A DNA stretch of 64,000 nucleotides from Varroa destructor (lineage: Eukaryota > Arthropoda > Arachnida > Mesostigmata > Varroidae), in the NCBI RefSeq assembly GCF_002443255.2, contig NW_019211455.1, positions 50,799,471 to 50,863,470 of the forward strand, given 5' to 3'. Numbering within the stretch: the stretch's first letter is position 1; each line of letters opens with the position of its first letter. This document shows positions 52,346 through 63,935 of the stretch, piece by piece. The position numbers and the translations under genes are program-made. Under the pieces are notes generated by a model. That model ran no database searches, was not told the origin of the DNA, and saw nothing but the letters and a program-made list of their open reading frames with translations.

Positions 52346-52398
52346 ATGGCTTCAGCAACAGCTACAATCGCAGCAGCGCAGGCCGGAATGACCGCGCT
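52346..52398 (+). CDS. first exon of a predicted two-exon small protein gene
   Basis: Starts at ATG 52346 in a good context (CAGCATGG). It encodes MASATATIAAAQAGMTA, nearly all RNY-type codons, then two bases before CT|GTAAGC, a good donor, giving exit phase 2. The acceptor at 54233 enters in phase 2, so the exons join in frame. The Ala/Thr-rich, acid-free start resembles a mitochondrial targeting sequence but could be a plain disordered N terminus. The gene runs opposite to IQSEC. The product family is unknown to me. Evidence is start context, donor, codon pattern and phase match. Confidence 0.35.
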
Positions 52399-54233
52399 GT
52401 AAGCGAAACGTATTGCCGCTCTTCTGTTTGGTATCGACGATCAAGCATTTTCATGCTTATCCGACAAGGCAATACAGCCTATCTCCAGCTCTCATCCCCA
52501 CTATCAAGAAGCAATCCGCGTTCCTGCGTGACATTTCCGGTGGGTGGAGGGAAGGCTATCAGCATGACAAAATTGCTATGATGGCCTATTGAACCCAATC
52601 CGCCATCTTCCTTTGTCCCATCATTGGATAGCCGAGCATAAGGCTTGTTATTAGATTCTCATAAACGCCAGACTCCTACAATGTAAGCACCGACCTTCCA
52701 GTGGTCATGGCAGTAAGCAGGAGTAGCAGGAACATGCTGCATCTTTACCATCAACTGCTATTTTATGTTTCCTTCTTTTTTTTCGACTGGTAGTTGAAGG
52801 AAGCCCTACCACTGCTTTACGTTCTTATATCGCAGTGTTTTCCGCCATATTATTTATCCATATACTCCACCAGAGCCGTCAACCCACTCGGGAAAGTAAG
52901 AACGCATCCGGACGTCTTCCTCAAAACGTGGAAGCGGTGAAGGCATCCACAACAAGGACAAAGCAGGCACACATGGACGCGGTCTTAATGCATTTGTAAA
53001 TGCTTAGCAAACAATGGCCAGGAGCTAAACGGCCTTCGCTTGTGACAAGAGTCTGACGTCTTGAAAGGTAGCTGTATCACCACTGTCGGAAACCACCATT
53101 TCCTCCTCAGTCTCTCCGTTTTGCTACTGTGCTCCTCGTTACGGTTTTTCTTACGAACTAGGTGCCGTTTACTAAAGCCCACGTACGTCAGGCTCTCAAA
53201 CAACCACAGCGTCTATACTGGTCTACAAGCTATTCCATGGTAGCCTTTAGTACGTTCCCCCCTTTGCAGCTTCAGGCTCGTTTGTCACTGACTGCAGCTC
53301 TGCACACGCCAATGATTGGAAATATCTTATCTGTCATCAAAGACGCTTTCATGGGATAAGATGGCAAGCCAGTACAAAGTGGGTTTATTGTAAAACTTCC
53401 ACGCATCCCGACCTATTCAAGTCAGATATGGAGAAGTGGACAACAATGACTCTGACCATTCGAAAGCGAGGCTAGCGCAATAGTGTTGAATCAGCCCTTG
53501 ACTTCGTGGCCCTCAACGCCATATTGCTCGTGTTGAATTTTTAGCTATTTCTTAGTTTTTGTAGTCTTTGTCATTTCTCAGAAGTTTCTTCGTAGCTGTT
53601 GATTTGCAGAGAGTCACAAATAGACAAAGCAGACAGAACGGATTACCTGTCCATCGTCAAAAGACGAAATGCTCCTTCTTGAGCTAGCAAACTTCTACAT
53701 GTCTGTATGAGACGACCCCGACAATAAAATGGGGCGCCGACGTCTCTCGATCTGATCATCGGTAGAGAAACCGGGCAGGGTGGGAGGGGGATAGGGGGGG
53801 GGGGTTATTGCAGAGTCGAATTTCGCGAATCACGACAGGCACCCGTTTTCCGGTTTCTATTGCATCAGGACTGTGTTGCCACAATCGTAGAAGGTCGCAT
53901 TATTATACCAGCAAGATTGCATGATTATTATTACCATTATGACAATGTTGATTTTGAATTCAAAACTTTCGACACGAAAAAACAACTGCGGACAAACGAC
54001 GAATACTAGCGATCATCAGCCTGCAGCGGCCTGCGAAAAGTATCTGTTAAATCCCAGTACTAAAGGAAGTGTCGCCTGATTGTCTAAGAGATCGGCGAAG
54101 CGACGCCGCGTATAAATTTGAATTTTAAACGCTTCGTTCGAGGTAACATGTTCTTGCTTGTTGGTTATCCGTTTTGCTTTCTGTGGCGTTAACGCCGATG
54201 GTGATTGTCGTAGCGATGTTGCTTTCTCACCAG
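52399..54233 (+). other. predicted intron of the small plus-strand gene
   Basis: 1.8 kb, GTAAGC to TTTCTCACCAG. It includes a G-rich tract (53773-53804) and a TATAAAT at 54111-54117 that could alternatively drive a single-exon transcript starting near 54141. Otherwise nothing recognisable. Confidence 0.3.
53773..53804 (+). other. G-quadruplex-forming tract
   Basis: Five G-runs (GGG, GGG, GGG, GGGGG and an 11-G run) with loops of one to three bases on the plus strand. This fits the canonical four-run quadruplex pattern with very short loops, which is the most stable type. It lies in the predicted intron 430 bp before the second exon. Confidence 0.85.
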
Positions 54234-54465
54234 TCGAAGCATGGCTGGCCTGGACCAGGCTGGCGCGCGTTCGGCCGCATTGACGATGGTGAGGCTCTGG
54301 GATGATACTAAACCACTAAAGGTAATAGAGATGGCAGTAGAGGAGGATACGGGAGGACTAAAGTGTTCGCTTACCGCGTATGTTCGTGACGAGAAGTGTT
54401 CGCCTGTCGTCGTGGGAAGACCCCGCGGAGCCACTGCCGCGGGGTTGAATATACATACATACTGA
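54234..54465 (+). CDS. last exon of the predicted small protein gene
   Basis: Acceptor TTGCTTTCTCACCAG|T at 54232-54233, phase 2; 77 further codons end at TGA 54463-54465. The frame has the strongest coding signature outside IQSEC: about 33 of its codons begin with G. Segments include TMVRLWDDTKPLKVIEMAVE and KCSLTAYVRDEKCSPVVVG. Joined to 52346-52398 the protein has 94 residues, two Cys ten apart, no membrane segment and no domain I recognise. AATAAA follows six bases after the stop. Alternatives: translation from ATG 54241 alone (74 residues), or use of an internal CTAAAG|GTAATA donor. A minus-strand frame with AG and GTGAGA edges covers the same DNA but has a weaker codon pattern. Confidence 0.4.
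54421..54444. repeat. GC-only hairpin CCCCGCGG / CCGCGGGG
   Basis: Eight-base perfect arms (54421-54428 and 54437-54444) around an eight-base loop, inside the last codons of the predicted small plus-strand gene. Very stable as RNA; could influence translation or 3' end formation. Confidence 0.9.
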
Positions 54466-54470
54466 GTCAC

Positions 54471-54476
54471 AATAAA
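54471..54476 (+). terminator. polyadenylation signal AATAAA
   Basis: AATAAA five bases after the stop of the small plus-strand gene. The downstream sequence is CA-rich rather than GT-rich, so the signal is incomplete. Confidence 0.3.
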
Positions 54477-55533
54477 CACACACACAAAAGCTCATGACGA
54501 ACAGCGAATTACAGCCGAGTTATTTTCTTCTCAGCGTATTAGCCACCCGCAGCAGCGCCCCTGGGTCGCTGAACTAAGCCCACTTAGGACGGCGCCACTG
54601 TAACAGCTTATGGTCTAACCATGAACGCGCGCTACGGTATGTGCAATACGCTACCATAGCCATAATGCTAGACGCCGTAGTCAACCTATTGCTCCTCAAT
54701 TCCTTACCAACGTAGCGCTGCATTGGCATCTAGACCGGGGATTAGAAATTCCAGTTCGTATCGTTGAGTTTGATGACAGAGACGATGATCTTGAATGGCA
54801 GTGAATAACGTAGGGTACACGGTTAGGTCGTTCTATTAAATTATGCGCACTTTCGTGAGAACGATAATACTGTTACAATATTGTAGTTAGTTGCTAATTA
54901 TTGCCGATCTTCTCTCCCTTCTCTTCAGGAACGGCTTGCAACAAACAAGCGAAGATATCGTGACAATAGGTGATGAATTTGAATGCTTCGTATAAGGTTT
55001 CTTATAGAGCTTTAGGAGAGCCCTCTAAAATCTAGGGACAGTGCCGAAGGAGTGAGCGACATGTTTCGCTTCGATGGCAATAACACTGAAAAGTTCGAAT
55101 TGCAACTATCGCCTGTCTTCCTCAAACTTGATCGATCATGCCACTTTGGTTCTCCGGCAAACATCTCAGAGCAATCATAGAACTTGCGCGACATCTATAT
55201 CGCAAACAACTTGCGCCGAAGATATCTGAAGACTTCATTTCGGTCGTCATCGGTGATCGACACAAAAACTAACATGTCGTATTCAAAAGAAATTCAGCTA
55301 GTCTCTATCGATCTACTTAACGTCGCTGCTGCTAACGGAACTAATGCCAGACACCGGCTGTGTAACAGGCTTTCCTGGACCGACTAGTTAATGAGCGAGC
55401 ATCGAAGAACCCCTTGCCATCCATAAACAGCTATGGGTAAGCCCAGTGGTCAGTCAAAACACCTTGAAGACATAGCTACAAGTCAGTTCAAAGTTTGGCA
55501 ACAACAATATGGTGATATCTGTACAAGACGAAG

Positions 55534-55638
55534 ATGACTACTAAAGCACTTGCTGTTATGGTCGTTTTCAGCGCTGCAGCTGTTGGTTCTATGGCCTGTT
55601 TCCTCAATCAGCCCAATCAATCAAAGGCCCAATCTTAG
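55534..55638 (+). CDS. predicted short secreted peptide, possible first exon
   Basis: ATG at 55534 opens 34 codons ending in TAG 55636-55638. Residues 1-20 (MTTKALAVMVVFSAAAVGSM) are a classic signal peptide: basic N-region, Ala/Val/Phe core, and Ser-Met-Ala as a cleavage site after Ala21. The next residue is Cys, then a Gln/Asn-rich tail. A good donor, AAAG|GTAAGA, lies at 55651, only 13 bases after the stop, as if the exon normally read through it. GCCCAATC occurs three times (55611, 55627, 55640) across the stop, suggesting a local duplication that may have introduced it. A Cys-containing open frame (55813-56004) follows downstream. The gene is unknown to me and may be broken; I do not propose a repaired version. 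Confidence 0.3.
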   Translation: MTTKALAVMVVFSAAAVGSMACFLNQPNQSKAQS

Positions 55639-56231
55639 AGCCCAATCAAAGGTAAGATATGTTAATTCGATTTGAACGTCAAACCGACAAACACGAAAAT
55701 AATTCACGAACTGCCGAAGGCCTAAAAATATGGGTCGTGCTTGAGGGTATTAAAACATCTGTGAGCAGATGCTATCAAAGCCAGCAGTAACATACACACA
55801 GAAACGTATGCGATGGACGTCCTCCAGCCGAGAAGGAGGGATTATCATAAAAAAAGAAAGAAACATTTTTTATCGTTTATAAACGCTTTGCTGCCCAATT
55901 CATCCGATACTTACGCTGTCGTTCATCGAAAGATAATCATCGATACGGATATGCAGAAGTGTGTCACTGCACGTACATGCACTTACGTTTGTCCGTTCAT
56001 ATAGAAAATGTTCTCCGATTTATATCGAATACTATAATAACTGACGGCATGAAACACGCTCATATGTTTCATTTCTTATGCCGTGTTAGCACAACGATTA
56101 TATAAGCAGCTTGGTGTTCCGTTTGTCACCGTAGCGTCATTGCAGATAGTTACCGCGTGGACAGATTGTTCTGTTGTTATGGTATTACACTACCCAAACA
56201 AAATCACCAGATCGCTATAGCGTGTATCCCT

Positions 56232-56234
<3 letters not shown>

Positions 56235-56268
<34 letters not shown>
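56235..56268. repeat. (TA)17 microsatellite
   Basis: Seventeen uninterrupted TA units. Confidence 0.95.
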
Positions 56269-56271
<3 letters not shown>

Positions 56272-57733
56272 ATTTTCTTTGCTACTTAATTGTTCATCTC
56301 CTTGTGGAACACACAGGGCTGATCTGTGTTTTTCTTATTAAAAGCAGTGCTTACCTCCGCTCACGACGAACATATTAATCATTATATGGTATTACTTATG
56401 CATCGAGTGAGGTTCGTTCTGACGGTGCTGCGTGAGAACTTCGTTAAGTCTACATTTCAGAAGCCAGGGCGCCATAGGCCATTGATTAGCTATTGTAGGC
56501 CACTGTGGCAAGCGAAGCAGTTAAATCTGCATGTGTCCTGTGCAGTGAGTGAGCCTAGTGGGCCTTAACACGCTGCATCTCATAACTGCATCGAAATGGT
56601 CACTCAAGTTTTTTAGATAGAACGGATGTCGTATTACTGAAAGCGTATTCGTTCACAGATAAAAAGCGACGTATTTAATCGGACAGCCTTGGTCCTATCT
56701 GTGAACAATCAATCGACCAGCCAGCGAATAAGCTGGGCTATTACGGATTTGTAAGTTGGCAATATTACTGTCCCTCATAGTCGAAATGGTAGTAAGCGAA
56801 TGATTAAGAGCGTCACCTACAGGTATCAGTTTATTTGACCCCGGGGGTATTATTCGTTCTTAACGGCTGTTTCGTCCGGCCGCAAAAGCAATGGCCGTGT
56901 TGCTTGCGGCTGAACTTGGCGACGACAGAATGTCGCGTATACCGCTGCGGTGACTCAGTCGCACAAATATGCCATCAAGTCTTCCAAGGCTTCAAGCAAG
57001 CAAGCAAGCCTGAAACATTTTGAGCAAAACATCATGGCCAGTAGATCGGTCACCTAAAGGCGACCAGTAATAATAGAACGATAGTTGAGCTAAAGACAAG
57101 CTGAGCGACCGAAAAATCAACTCAGGCCTAGGATTTATACCTGCCATTAGTTGATAGAGATCTATCACTGGATACCGCTGTCGGAACAATTTTTGCGTCT
57201 GTTACTATTGCTACCGTGTTCGTTGGGCGATAGCTGAGTCAGTCGGAATCAACCAATAGCAGAACGTGTGGTGCCAATAGCTTCTAAATATTCGTATCAG
57301 CCTTGTGCTCTGGTCGGTCTGTACGGGCGAAAATTTTAATACTACTCCTTTATGTCAGTTAATGCAGCGTATTTTGCGACGCTCTCTATCCTGGTAGGTA
57401 GATGGGTAAATGGAGCGTTCGCCACAACCGGTCTGCGTTTTCTTCCAGGTTAATGTGGTATAATGCAACTTAGCTGAAAATCGCACCGTTGCTACCATAC
57501 GAGTAGATATTCTTCATGATGAAGTAGCGCAGCGGAGATGAAGGACAGAGCATCATATTGAGCATACATAAATAACTAGAAAATAACCCGGACAATACGG
57601 TTATCCGTCTATCCAGACAAATATTGCATGGTAAGAAGTGTTATATATTACTCTAGTCTAAATAAGTGCAAAACTCAAAAGTAGGTACTATATAACTTAA
57701 CGAATTGGCTAATAGATATCGAACTTGTTCAAC

Positions 57734-57754
57734 TTTTTTTTTTTTTTTTTTTTT
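57734..57754 (+). repeat. T21 homopolymer
   Basis: Twenty-one consecutive T. As A21 on the minus strand it might mark the end of an old retroposed copy, but no recognisable gene or target duplication flanks it. Confidence 0.95.
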
Positions 57755-60194
57755 CCATAAACTCTTTGATGTTGCTAAACTTTTGATTAATTTTACAGGA
57801 GCGATTACTGTTATAATAACGTTAGGCTTTATTTTTAACGTCGTTAGACGGAATATCGCAAAACAGATACATTGAATACTTCTAGACATTTATAGCTCAG
57901 CTCGTCTCCTTGACATGCGTGAATGTCAATTTTTCTCTGAAAAGCCAACAAAGAAAGCACAATACAAACAAACCTAAATATAGAACGAGCTTAGATTGAT
58001 AATATGAATTGTTTTCAGTTGATCGATGAAAAATACCCCCTATTCGTGTCCTGTTTTCCACTTACGTATTATAGAAACTGCCTCCGCCCAGTTAGCTCAT
58101 TGTATTTTCTCTCATCTGCTCTAAATTTTGCTTGTAGTAAGTCTGCTTGATACGGGCCTAGAAATCCATATGTGACGAATGTATTCACCCTAAACACAGC
58201 ACCCGGTTTCACTACAAAAATAAGCTATGGCCAGTACAGTGAGGCAGCTACTAGTACTAGTTTTATCATTACTACTGCGGCCTCCGCAATTGGCCTAGCT
58301 ACGACCGCTGCTGGATCCGAATACTGCGGCGCGAATGGCGGCCTCCCCTTGGAGACTTGACTGCAGCCTACCCTGCGTAGATGCTCTAACGAGACACTGA
58401 GAAAACGTATTCATTTGAACTTTTCAGGCGCCAGCAACGCAGTGCATAAAAATGACTTAGGTACCAACAAGTAGCAAATACGAGGAGCACCAGAGGGTCG
58501 CGGTCGACATTTGTCCTGCCCTTAAGGCACACACTACTGCCTTAGTGAACGGGTGCGAAGTGGTGTAACAGAAGAACAAATAGCCGAGGGGGGACGGGGG
58601 GTCCACTAACATAGCGTTACTAGTAAGGAAATTATGCTTTACCTAAGTTAGGAGCGTCCATTATGTGGGAAAGCTTCTTCCTTACGCTTGCTCTACGTTG
58701 TTTTCTTTTGCCGGCTGCACATAGCACAGGTCCTACGGCTCACTCCGTTGCTGCCATGCACTGAAAGCGAACTCGCGCAAAACACGCTGCCTAAGCGGTG
58801 CAATGAAAATAGTGGCGCTACTATCGGCCACACAGAGAATTCTGTAGCCTATCAGCATAAAAACCTTCATGTGACAAATGCAACAAATAGCAAGATACGC
58901 TTTTAGTACGTATACGACGGTGTACGACTGCTACGACACGCTAGAGCTACATGTTGCCGACACCCGCTAGAATCGACCTTGACACTCGAGGAGTTTCTTA
59001 TGAATATGGTGACGCTAGCCACCGGTTAGGTCAACATCATCAACCTGCAACGGGATGAAGGAGCAAGGCCTGCTGATGAAACGTTTGATGATGGGAAACC
59101 CCTGCTAGCCGGCAACTCTGAGCTGATACCGGTATAAGGATACTTACCCAAAAGCAAAACAAAGCAATCTACGGTACAGAGCACTAGTAGGAATCCGTCT
59201 ATCGTCCTGTGCAAGCATTGCCCTCGATTCGTTAGGGAAATAAAGGATAGCAAAAACTCTAATACCTCTGCAGAACTGATGTACCGTCACAATAGCAGTA
59301 TCATTTCAGGAGCAAAGCTAATGGGCGACCTCTCTAGCTCAGATCAATATTACGATAGGCCTAGTTCATGTTACTGCACGAAGCGATACTCAGACGTTTA
59401 GTCTTTTTTGATGAATGATTTGGTGTGTTTAATGATCTTTTTGGTGCGTATGGGTACCGGCTAACGTAACTAACTATACGTAATACAGCACGCAAGCCAA
59501 TCAACGTTGTTTACTTAAAGACTGGTGACGGTCAGGCAGGATCGGTTAGCTAGTAATAGCCCATATTTGATTGAGCATCATTATGATTGGCTTCTGACAC
59601 CTTTGCTCTATCGCCCAGTGAGCAGCAACGATAGCAAAAGTAGACGGTCAGCGTCAACAGTCAACTGTTGCTATCATTGGTAGTTCGTCTAATTTGTCGC
59701 AAACCAGTTACCTGGCAGCGCTGAACGAAATGATAATATATGACAGACTGGCCCTTTGTAAGATGAAGCCGTTTTGTACATGTAACGCCCGTAGGATTTT
59801 CAGCAGAAAAGATCATCGGAACGGCCCGATTTGGGTAGTAAAAAAATGTAATCATCTAGGCCAGACTGGTTAACATTGGACCGACTTCATGTAATACATA
59901 GGCGAGGAACAGAACAAGAAGACGAAGAAAAAGAACAACGGTAGGGGGAGAAATACTGGCAAATTTGTTTAGTCTCCCATCTCGTGTTTTCCACAGAGCA
60001 TTTCTGTGCCTAAAGATTGTATGCCATCTTATCGGTATTCTTCATCTCGGATGTACGTGGGTCCGTTGCCTGACGATGGCCTGTACACCCACCCATATGA
60101 AGAAACGGCGTTAGTCAACGCAGCAACAAAACTGTAACCGTGACAACTGACAATTGAAATGAAGGTCACGACATCAAGAAAGAAGCCCACTCAC

Positions 60195-60329
60195 TTGTTC
60201 AGCGACACTTCGTATGTCGAGTTGATGACATTTCCCGCTAACGGCAACAGCGACCCAGCAGCCATTATCGTCGGTGCTATATCGTCTGCTGCAAAGGAGA
60301 GCGACGACGACGACTTCCAGAGAGATCAT
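60195..60329 (-). CDS. donor-terminated open island, two possible first exons
   Basis: A GTGAGTGG donor at 60194 ends two minus-strand frames. One starts at ATG 60329 (45 codons, phase 0; starts MISLEVVVVALLC, signal-like, with three later Cys). The other starts at ATG 60265 (23 codons plus two bases, MAAGSLLPLAGNVINSTYEV, exit phase 2), which would join in frame to the IQSEC exon at 21024. A plus-strand frame (60159-60341) is also open here. The DNA is moderately GC-rich, so not all frames can be real. I cannot decide between them. Confidence 0.15.
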
Positions 60330-60434
60330 CTTCATACGTAGCCGCTACCGCCGCAAAAGACCCCGTCAATGGATTATAGTAGTAGCAGCGGCACTTGTAG
60401 TTGTAATAAAGATGCTGTCTTTATGTATTCGCCA

Positions 60435-60569
60435 ATGGCTGCTGTCACATGTGCTTTGCTTCTATCTGTTTTTGTTACCCTATCGCTGGTCTTAGGCAAG
60501 CAAAGAGTAAACTTCTCATCGCTAATCAGTATGATTTCGTCGTCCCCTCTTTTATTGCTTCTTCGATGA
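60435..60569 (+). CDS. possible signal-peptide ORF
   Basis: ATG at 60435 opens 44 codons. Residues 1-21 (MAAVTCALLLSVFVTLSLVL, then Gly) look like a signal peptide, followed by KQR and a second hydrophobic stretch. A moderate donor, AGA|GTAAAC, follows residue 24 in phase 0, so only the first part might be coding. No homology recognised. Confidence 0.15.
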   Translation: MAAVTCALLLSVFVTLSLVLGKQRVNFSSLISMISSSPLLLLLR

Positions 60570-61795
60570 CTATTCTGGCCATCGCGACTATTCTGTATCC
60601 TTGTATATTTTATAGAACAGCTTTTGTAGATCCTCGATCACTTCGTGTTAGCATCGAAATAGAAGTTGCGATTTTGCATAGCTGAAAACTTTGAACGACG
60701 GCCAAGACCAGTCGTTATTACTAGAATTGTTTACGGCCACCAGCTGTCAGCCAGGTTCACTACGAGCGTCAGGCCACCATGTGCAAGTACATAGATACAT
60801 TCGTTTAGTCAGTCATGGTCCTCGGCTCATCGGCTACGGTTATTGCAGCAACAGGCGTAGGAACAGCTCTAATAACTACCTCTCGACTTGAAAGCTATGG
60901 TCGTTTCACGTTGCCAGACAAGCTAGGAAATCCACGAAGCGCTAGGGAGCCAGAAGCCTTGTCGCAGTGGCGTCTAACTGTGGCCCGATGAAGGCCGGTA
61001 CAATTAGCAAAGAACGACGAGATATTTTCGATGAAAATTGCAGACAATTAACACATTAATATAGTGAAAAAAAAAATAAATAAATTAAAAAAAACACTGT
61101 AAGATAACTAGCCACTGATGAGATGGTTAAATACAAGCAAGGTATTACAAGTTGTACAGGTTATCAAATGTAGCACTAGCGACAGGCGAAGAGGATGTGA
61201 GAGGTTTGTTTGTAGTAGGTAGATGCTGATACTAAACAGAAAAGCAAGCTATTTTATGTATAAATTAGACGTAAAAGTAAAAATTGTTACCTTTTAAACA
61301 TGCCTGATTTTTGGTAGCTTCGTGCAACTAGAAGTACTCGAAGCACAAGTTCTTATTCGATCGAAAGAACGGTTGGTGTATTGTAGAGGATTATAACTGT
61401 TGTACGGCAAACAACATCGACACGGACAGCTCTCTTAGCGCAAGTTAAATTGAAATTAGACAGACAATCTTAGTGAAATGTTATACTTTTAGCTAGGCGT
61501 CTTGTCCGACCTTTTTTCCTATCAGAGATGCCCATAGCGGCTTACAGTTGTCCGGTAAAAGGACACGATCGTCATCAAGCCGCGTACTAATAGATATAAA
61601 GCTGTGGTTTTGAGCTGCCAATGTCTCTGTCATAGCTGATTTTCTCTATGGGCGCAACGTGCGTTATTGTATTCGTCATTTTTTTATAGTAGCACGCCTA
61701 TTTCATCATGGTAACTTCAACTGATTTGCCTTATAACGCGCGCATTTGTTTGGCTCAGCAAAAAGGAAAATGAACTGATCAAGGGGCCTTTGCCA

Positions 61796-61966
61796 TTGAC
61801 GTCGATCCGATGTCAAGATCCGCTGCAGGACGCTAACCAAATAAAAGACCCCGCATCGCCCAGAAGGACTGGCGGCGTGCTGCTTCCACCTAAGTCGGAG
61901 CTAGGAGCGTGGCGCAACTTTTCTTGGCCTCCAGGTTCCGCTGAAGCCACTGGTTGCTGGCTGAAG
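61796..61966 (-). CDS. possible minus-strand terminal exon
   Basis: Behind a long pyrimidine tract with CCTAAC and TTCAG near 61967, a minus-strand frame stays open for about 57 codons and ends in TGA. It is Gly/Ser/Pro-rich with many G-initial codons (for example HAPSSDLGGSSTPPVLLGD). No clear polyadenylation signal follows closely. Unknown product; could be chance. Confidence 0.15.
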
Positions 61967-62223
61967 TGTTAGGAAAACGCTAAGGAAAGGATAGGAAGTC
62001 GTCCTAAAAAAAACGCGCAATCGCTTTCCACTAAGAAAGAGCGGCACCCAAAGGTGAGACGGAGCGGACCGACGTGATAGGGGCAGAATGAAAGAAGCGA
62101 AAAAACGCGTTCCGAAACGTGCTCATAGTCCTCACAGAAGCGGTAGGTGCATTTAGCTATTGCATTCCAACTACAGTGTAGCTACGAATACGACACTAGT
62201 TCTTGGTAAGCTGCTTTGGCTAG

Positions 62224-62405
62224 CATTTGCCTGAAGTATATGGGTTAAGGGGCAACGGAATGTATTACGCTTTGTCAGACCTCGTCGGCGCGCGCAACGA
62301 AACGAGAATTCCTAGATTAGGCAATGACGAACAGCCAATAAGCCAATCCTTGTCGTCACCAATCTATGAACAGGACAGGTACTTCTGGTTACACAGGTGG
62401 TGCAG
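62224..62405 (+). CDS. possible plus-strand exon
   Basis: After an AG at 62222-62223 (GCTTTGGCTAG) a plus-strand frame is open for about 60 codons (LPEVYGLRGNGMYYALSDLV and onward). Possible donors are ACAG|GTACTT, ACAG|GTGGTG and CAGA|GTGAGG. The residue mix is protein-like but no family is recognised, and its phases do not connect to the candidate exon at 63936. Confidence 0.12.
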
Positions 62406-63935
62406 AGTGAGGGGATTTCATTAACGAGGAGGAAAACGAGGTGGAGCCACCGTTACAGCAGTAGTAGGGGCAAAGTCAATAAACGCACTGCGAGTTAGCT
62501 AACAGGAGCCCTCTCCTCGCGCTGGGCTAACTCCAAGGTCTTGCGGTGCAGGGTTGGTTGAATTCGACGGTAAGGCCAAGGACGAACTAGACGAAACTAA
62601 CAATGCGGTAAAGCTGCGTAGAATGCTTCCCGAACTATCTGTTCTCCTACACTCTTAACAGGTTCAGTTTCTTAACAACTCAAAAATGAAACAGGAGGCG
62701 GATTTGAGGCCAAGAGGGAAGAAAGAAAGTCGTCGCTGCTCCTAGCCAATAATCCTAACGAGCGAATGGAGCTCAAAGACAGTTAAGCCTACTATACGAG
62801 GTGCGGCGTAGTTGACGCTGCTGAATTGGACGTATTGAAAGTCTTAATTTTATCTCTAAGAGCTGAAAAAGCTACATACAACAACTACAGTGGCCGACAA
62901 AGAGTTTCAGTTAGTACAGAGAGGGTATAAGTGGATAACTGAAGTATGCATATACAGCGACTGAGTCCTGAAACCCCCACATTGAAAACTAACATCAGCT
63001 AGTCATGTGACAGCGTTGGCACCATTAAATATCATTTGTGTGCGAATTTCTGTAAACCAATATTTTCTGCCTTAGTAGTGAACCTTTTCGAATATAAAAA
63101 CCTATATCGTAGATATCGCTGCTCAATAAAACGTCGCGCTGATTTACGTTTCGGACTGACTTCAAAATGATGGAAAAGGAACTGTGTCAAATAGTGAAAA
63201 AAACAAATGATACATTGTACTTTAGTTTAATACTGATACCGAAAGCAGTCTGCAAAGCGGCTTGGAAATAGTTTTGACATGCGACAGTCGACTACGGTTA
63301 TGTTTTCGTACCCAGCTGTTAGACATCGTTCTATCTCTGCCATGCAACGCAATAGGAGACGATTTTACCGGGCGGCGTTATGTTTTGCAGTTACTTCTGC
63401 GGACGTTTGCCTGCACATGGGCGACAAAGATGGCTGCATGTGGTACAATTGGCCCACACAAAATAGCCTTCCGATTGCGTTTTCTGTCACTGTGTGGCTA
63501 CCACTTCTTGGATTCAAACTGTAGAAAATCCTCGCCAGAAATAAAGTCGTTCAAAAGCTCGCTCTCTATGACCATGACCAATCTACACGTATACAATTGC
63601 CTGAGGACTTGCCAGCCAAATTATACCGTACACCCAACAAAATGCCCTCGCGAGTGAGTGGCCATCTTCACGTCATTGTGATGGGAGTACCATCTAAACG
63701 TAGGCGACTACAAAGCCTGTAGTCAAGAAGTGATCTTCAACACCAGCGCCAGCAGTGCGATTGCGACACCGATTGTCGATCGAACAACCTCCACGGATTA
63801 TTAGCTAATACTAGACAACAAGTGCTGACAAAGTGAACATGTAGCGGAATGTTCATTTGGTCCCAGATCGAACTTATTCAGCGACTCGACCTCAACTTCT
63901 CGCTCATATTTTCTCTCTATCTATTCCTTCTTTAG

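Larger units (their letters stand above)
55652..63935. other. unassigned region with weak coding candidates
   Basis: No gene I can support firmly. It holds TA and T repeats, a G6-AC-G6 tract (58588-58601), an ambiguous open island at 60159-60570 (three overlapping frames on two strands), a minus-strand frame of about 57 codons at 61796-61966 behind a strong acceptor, a plus-strand frame at 62224-62405 after an AG, and a long plus-strand frame without ATG at 63262-63657 whose codon pattern is poor. Confidence 0.5.

Noticed and set aside
63262..63657. 132-codon plus-strand frame ending near GTGAGTGG
   Set aside because: Starts at TTG, poor codon pattern, overlapped by another open frame. Its phase could join the exon at 63936 only in a frame that stops at once.
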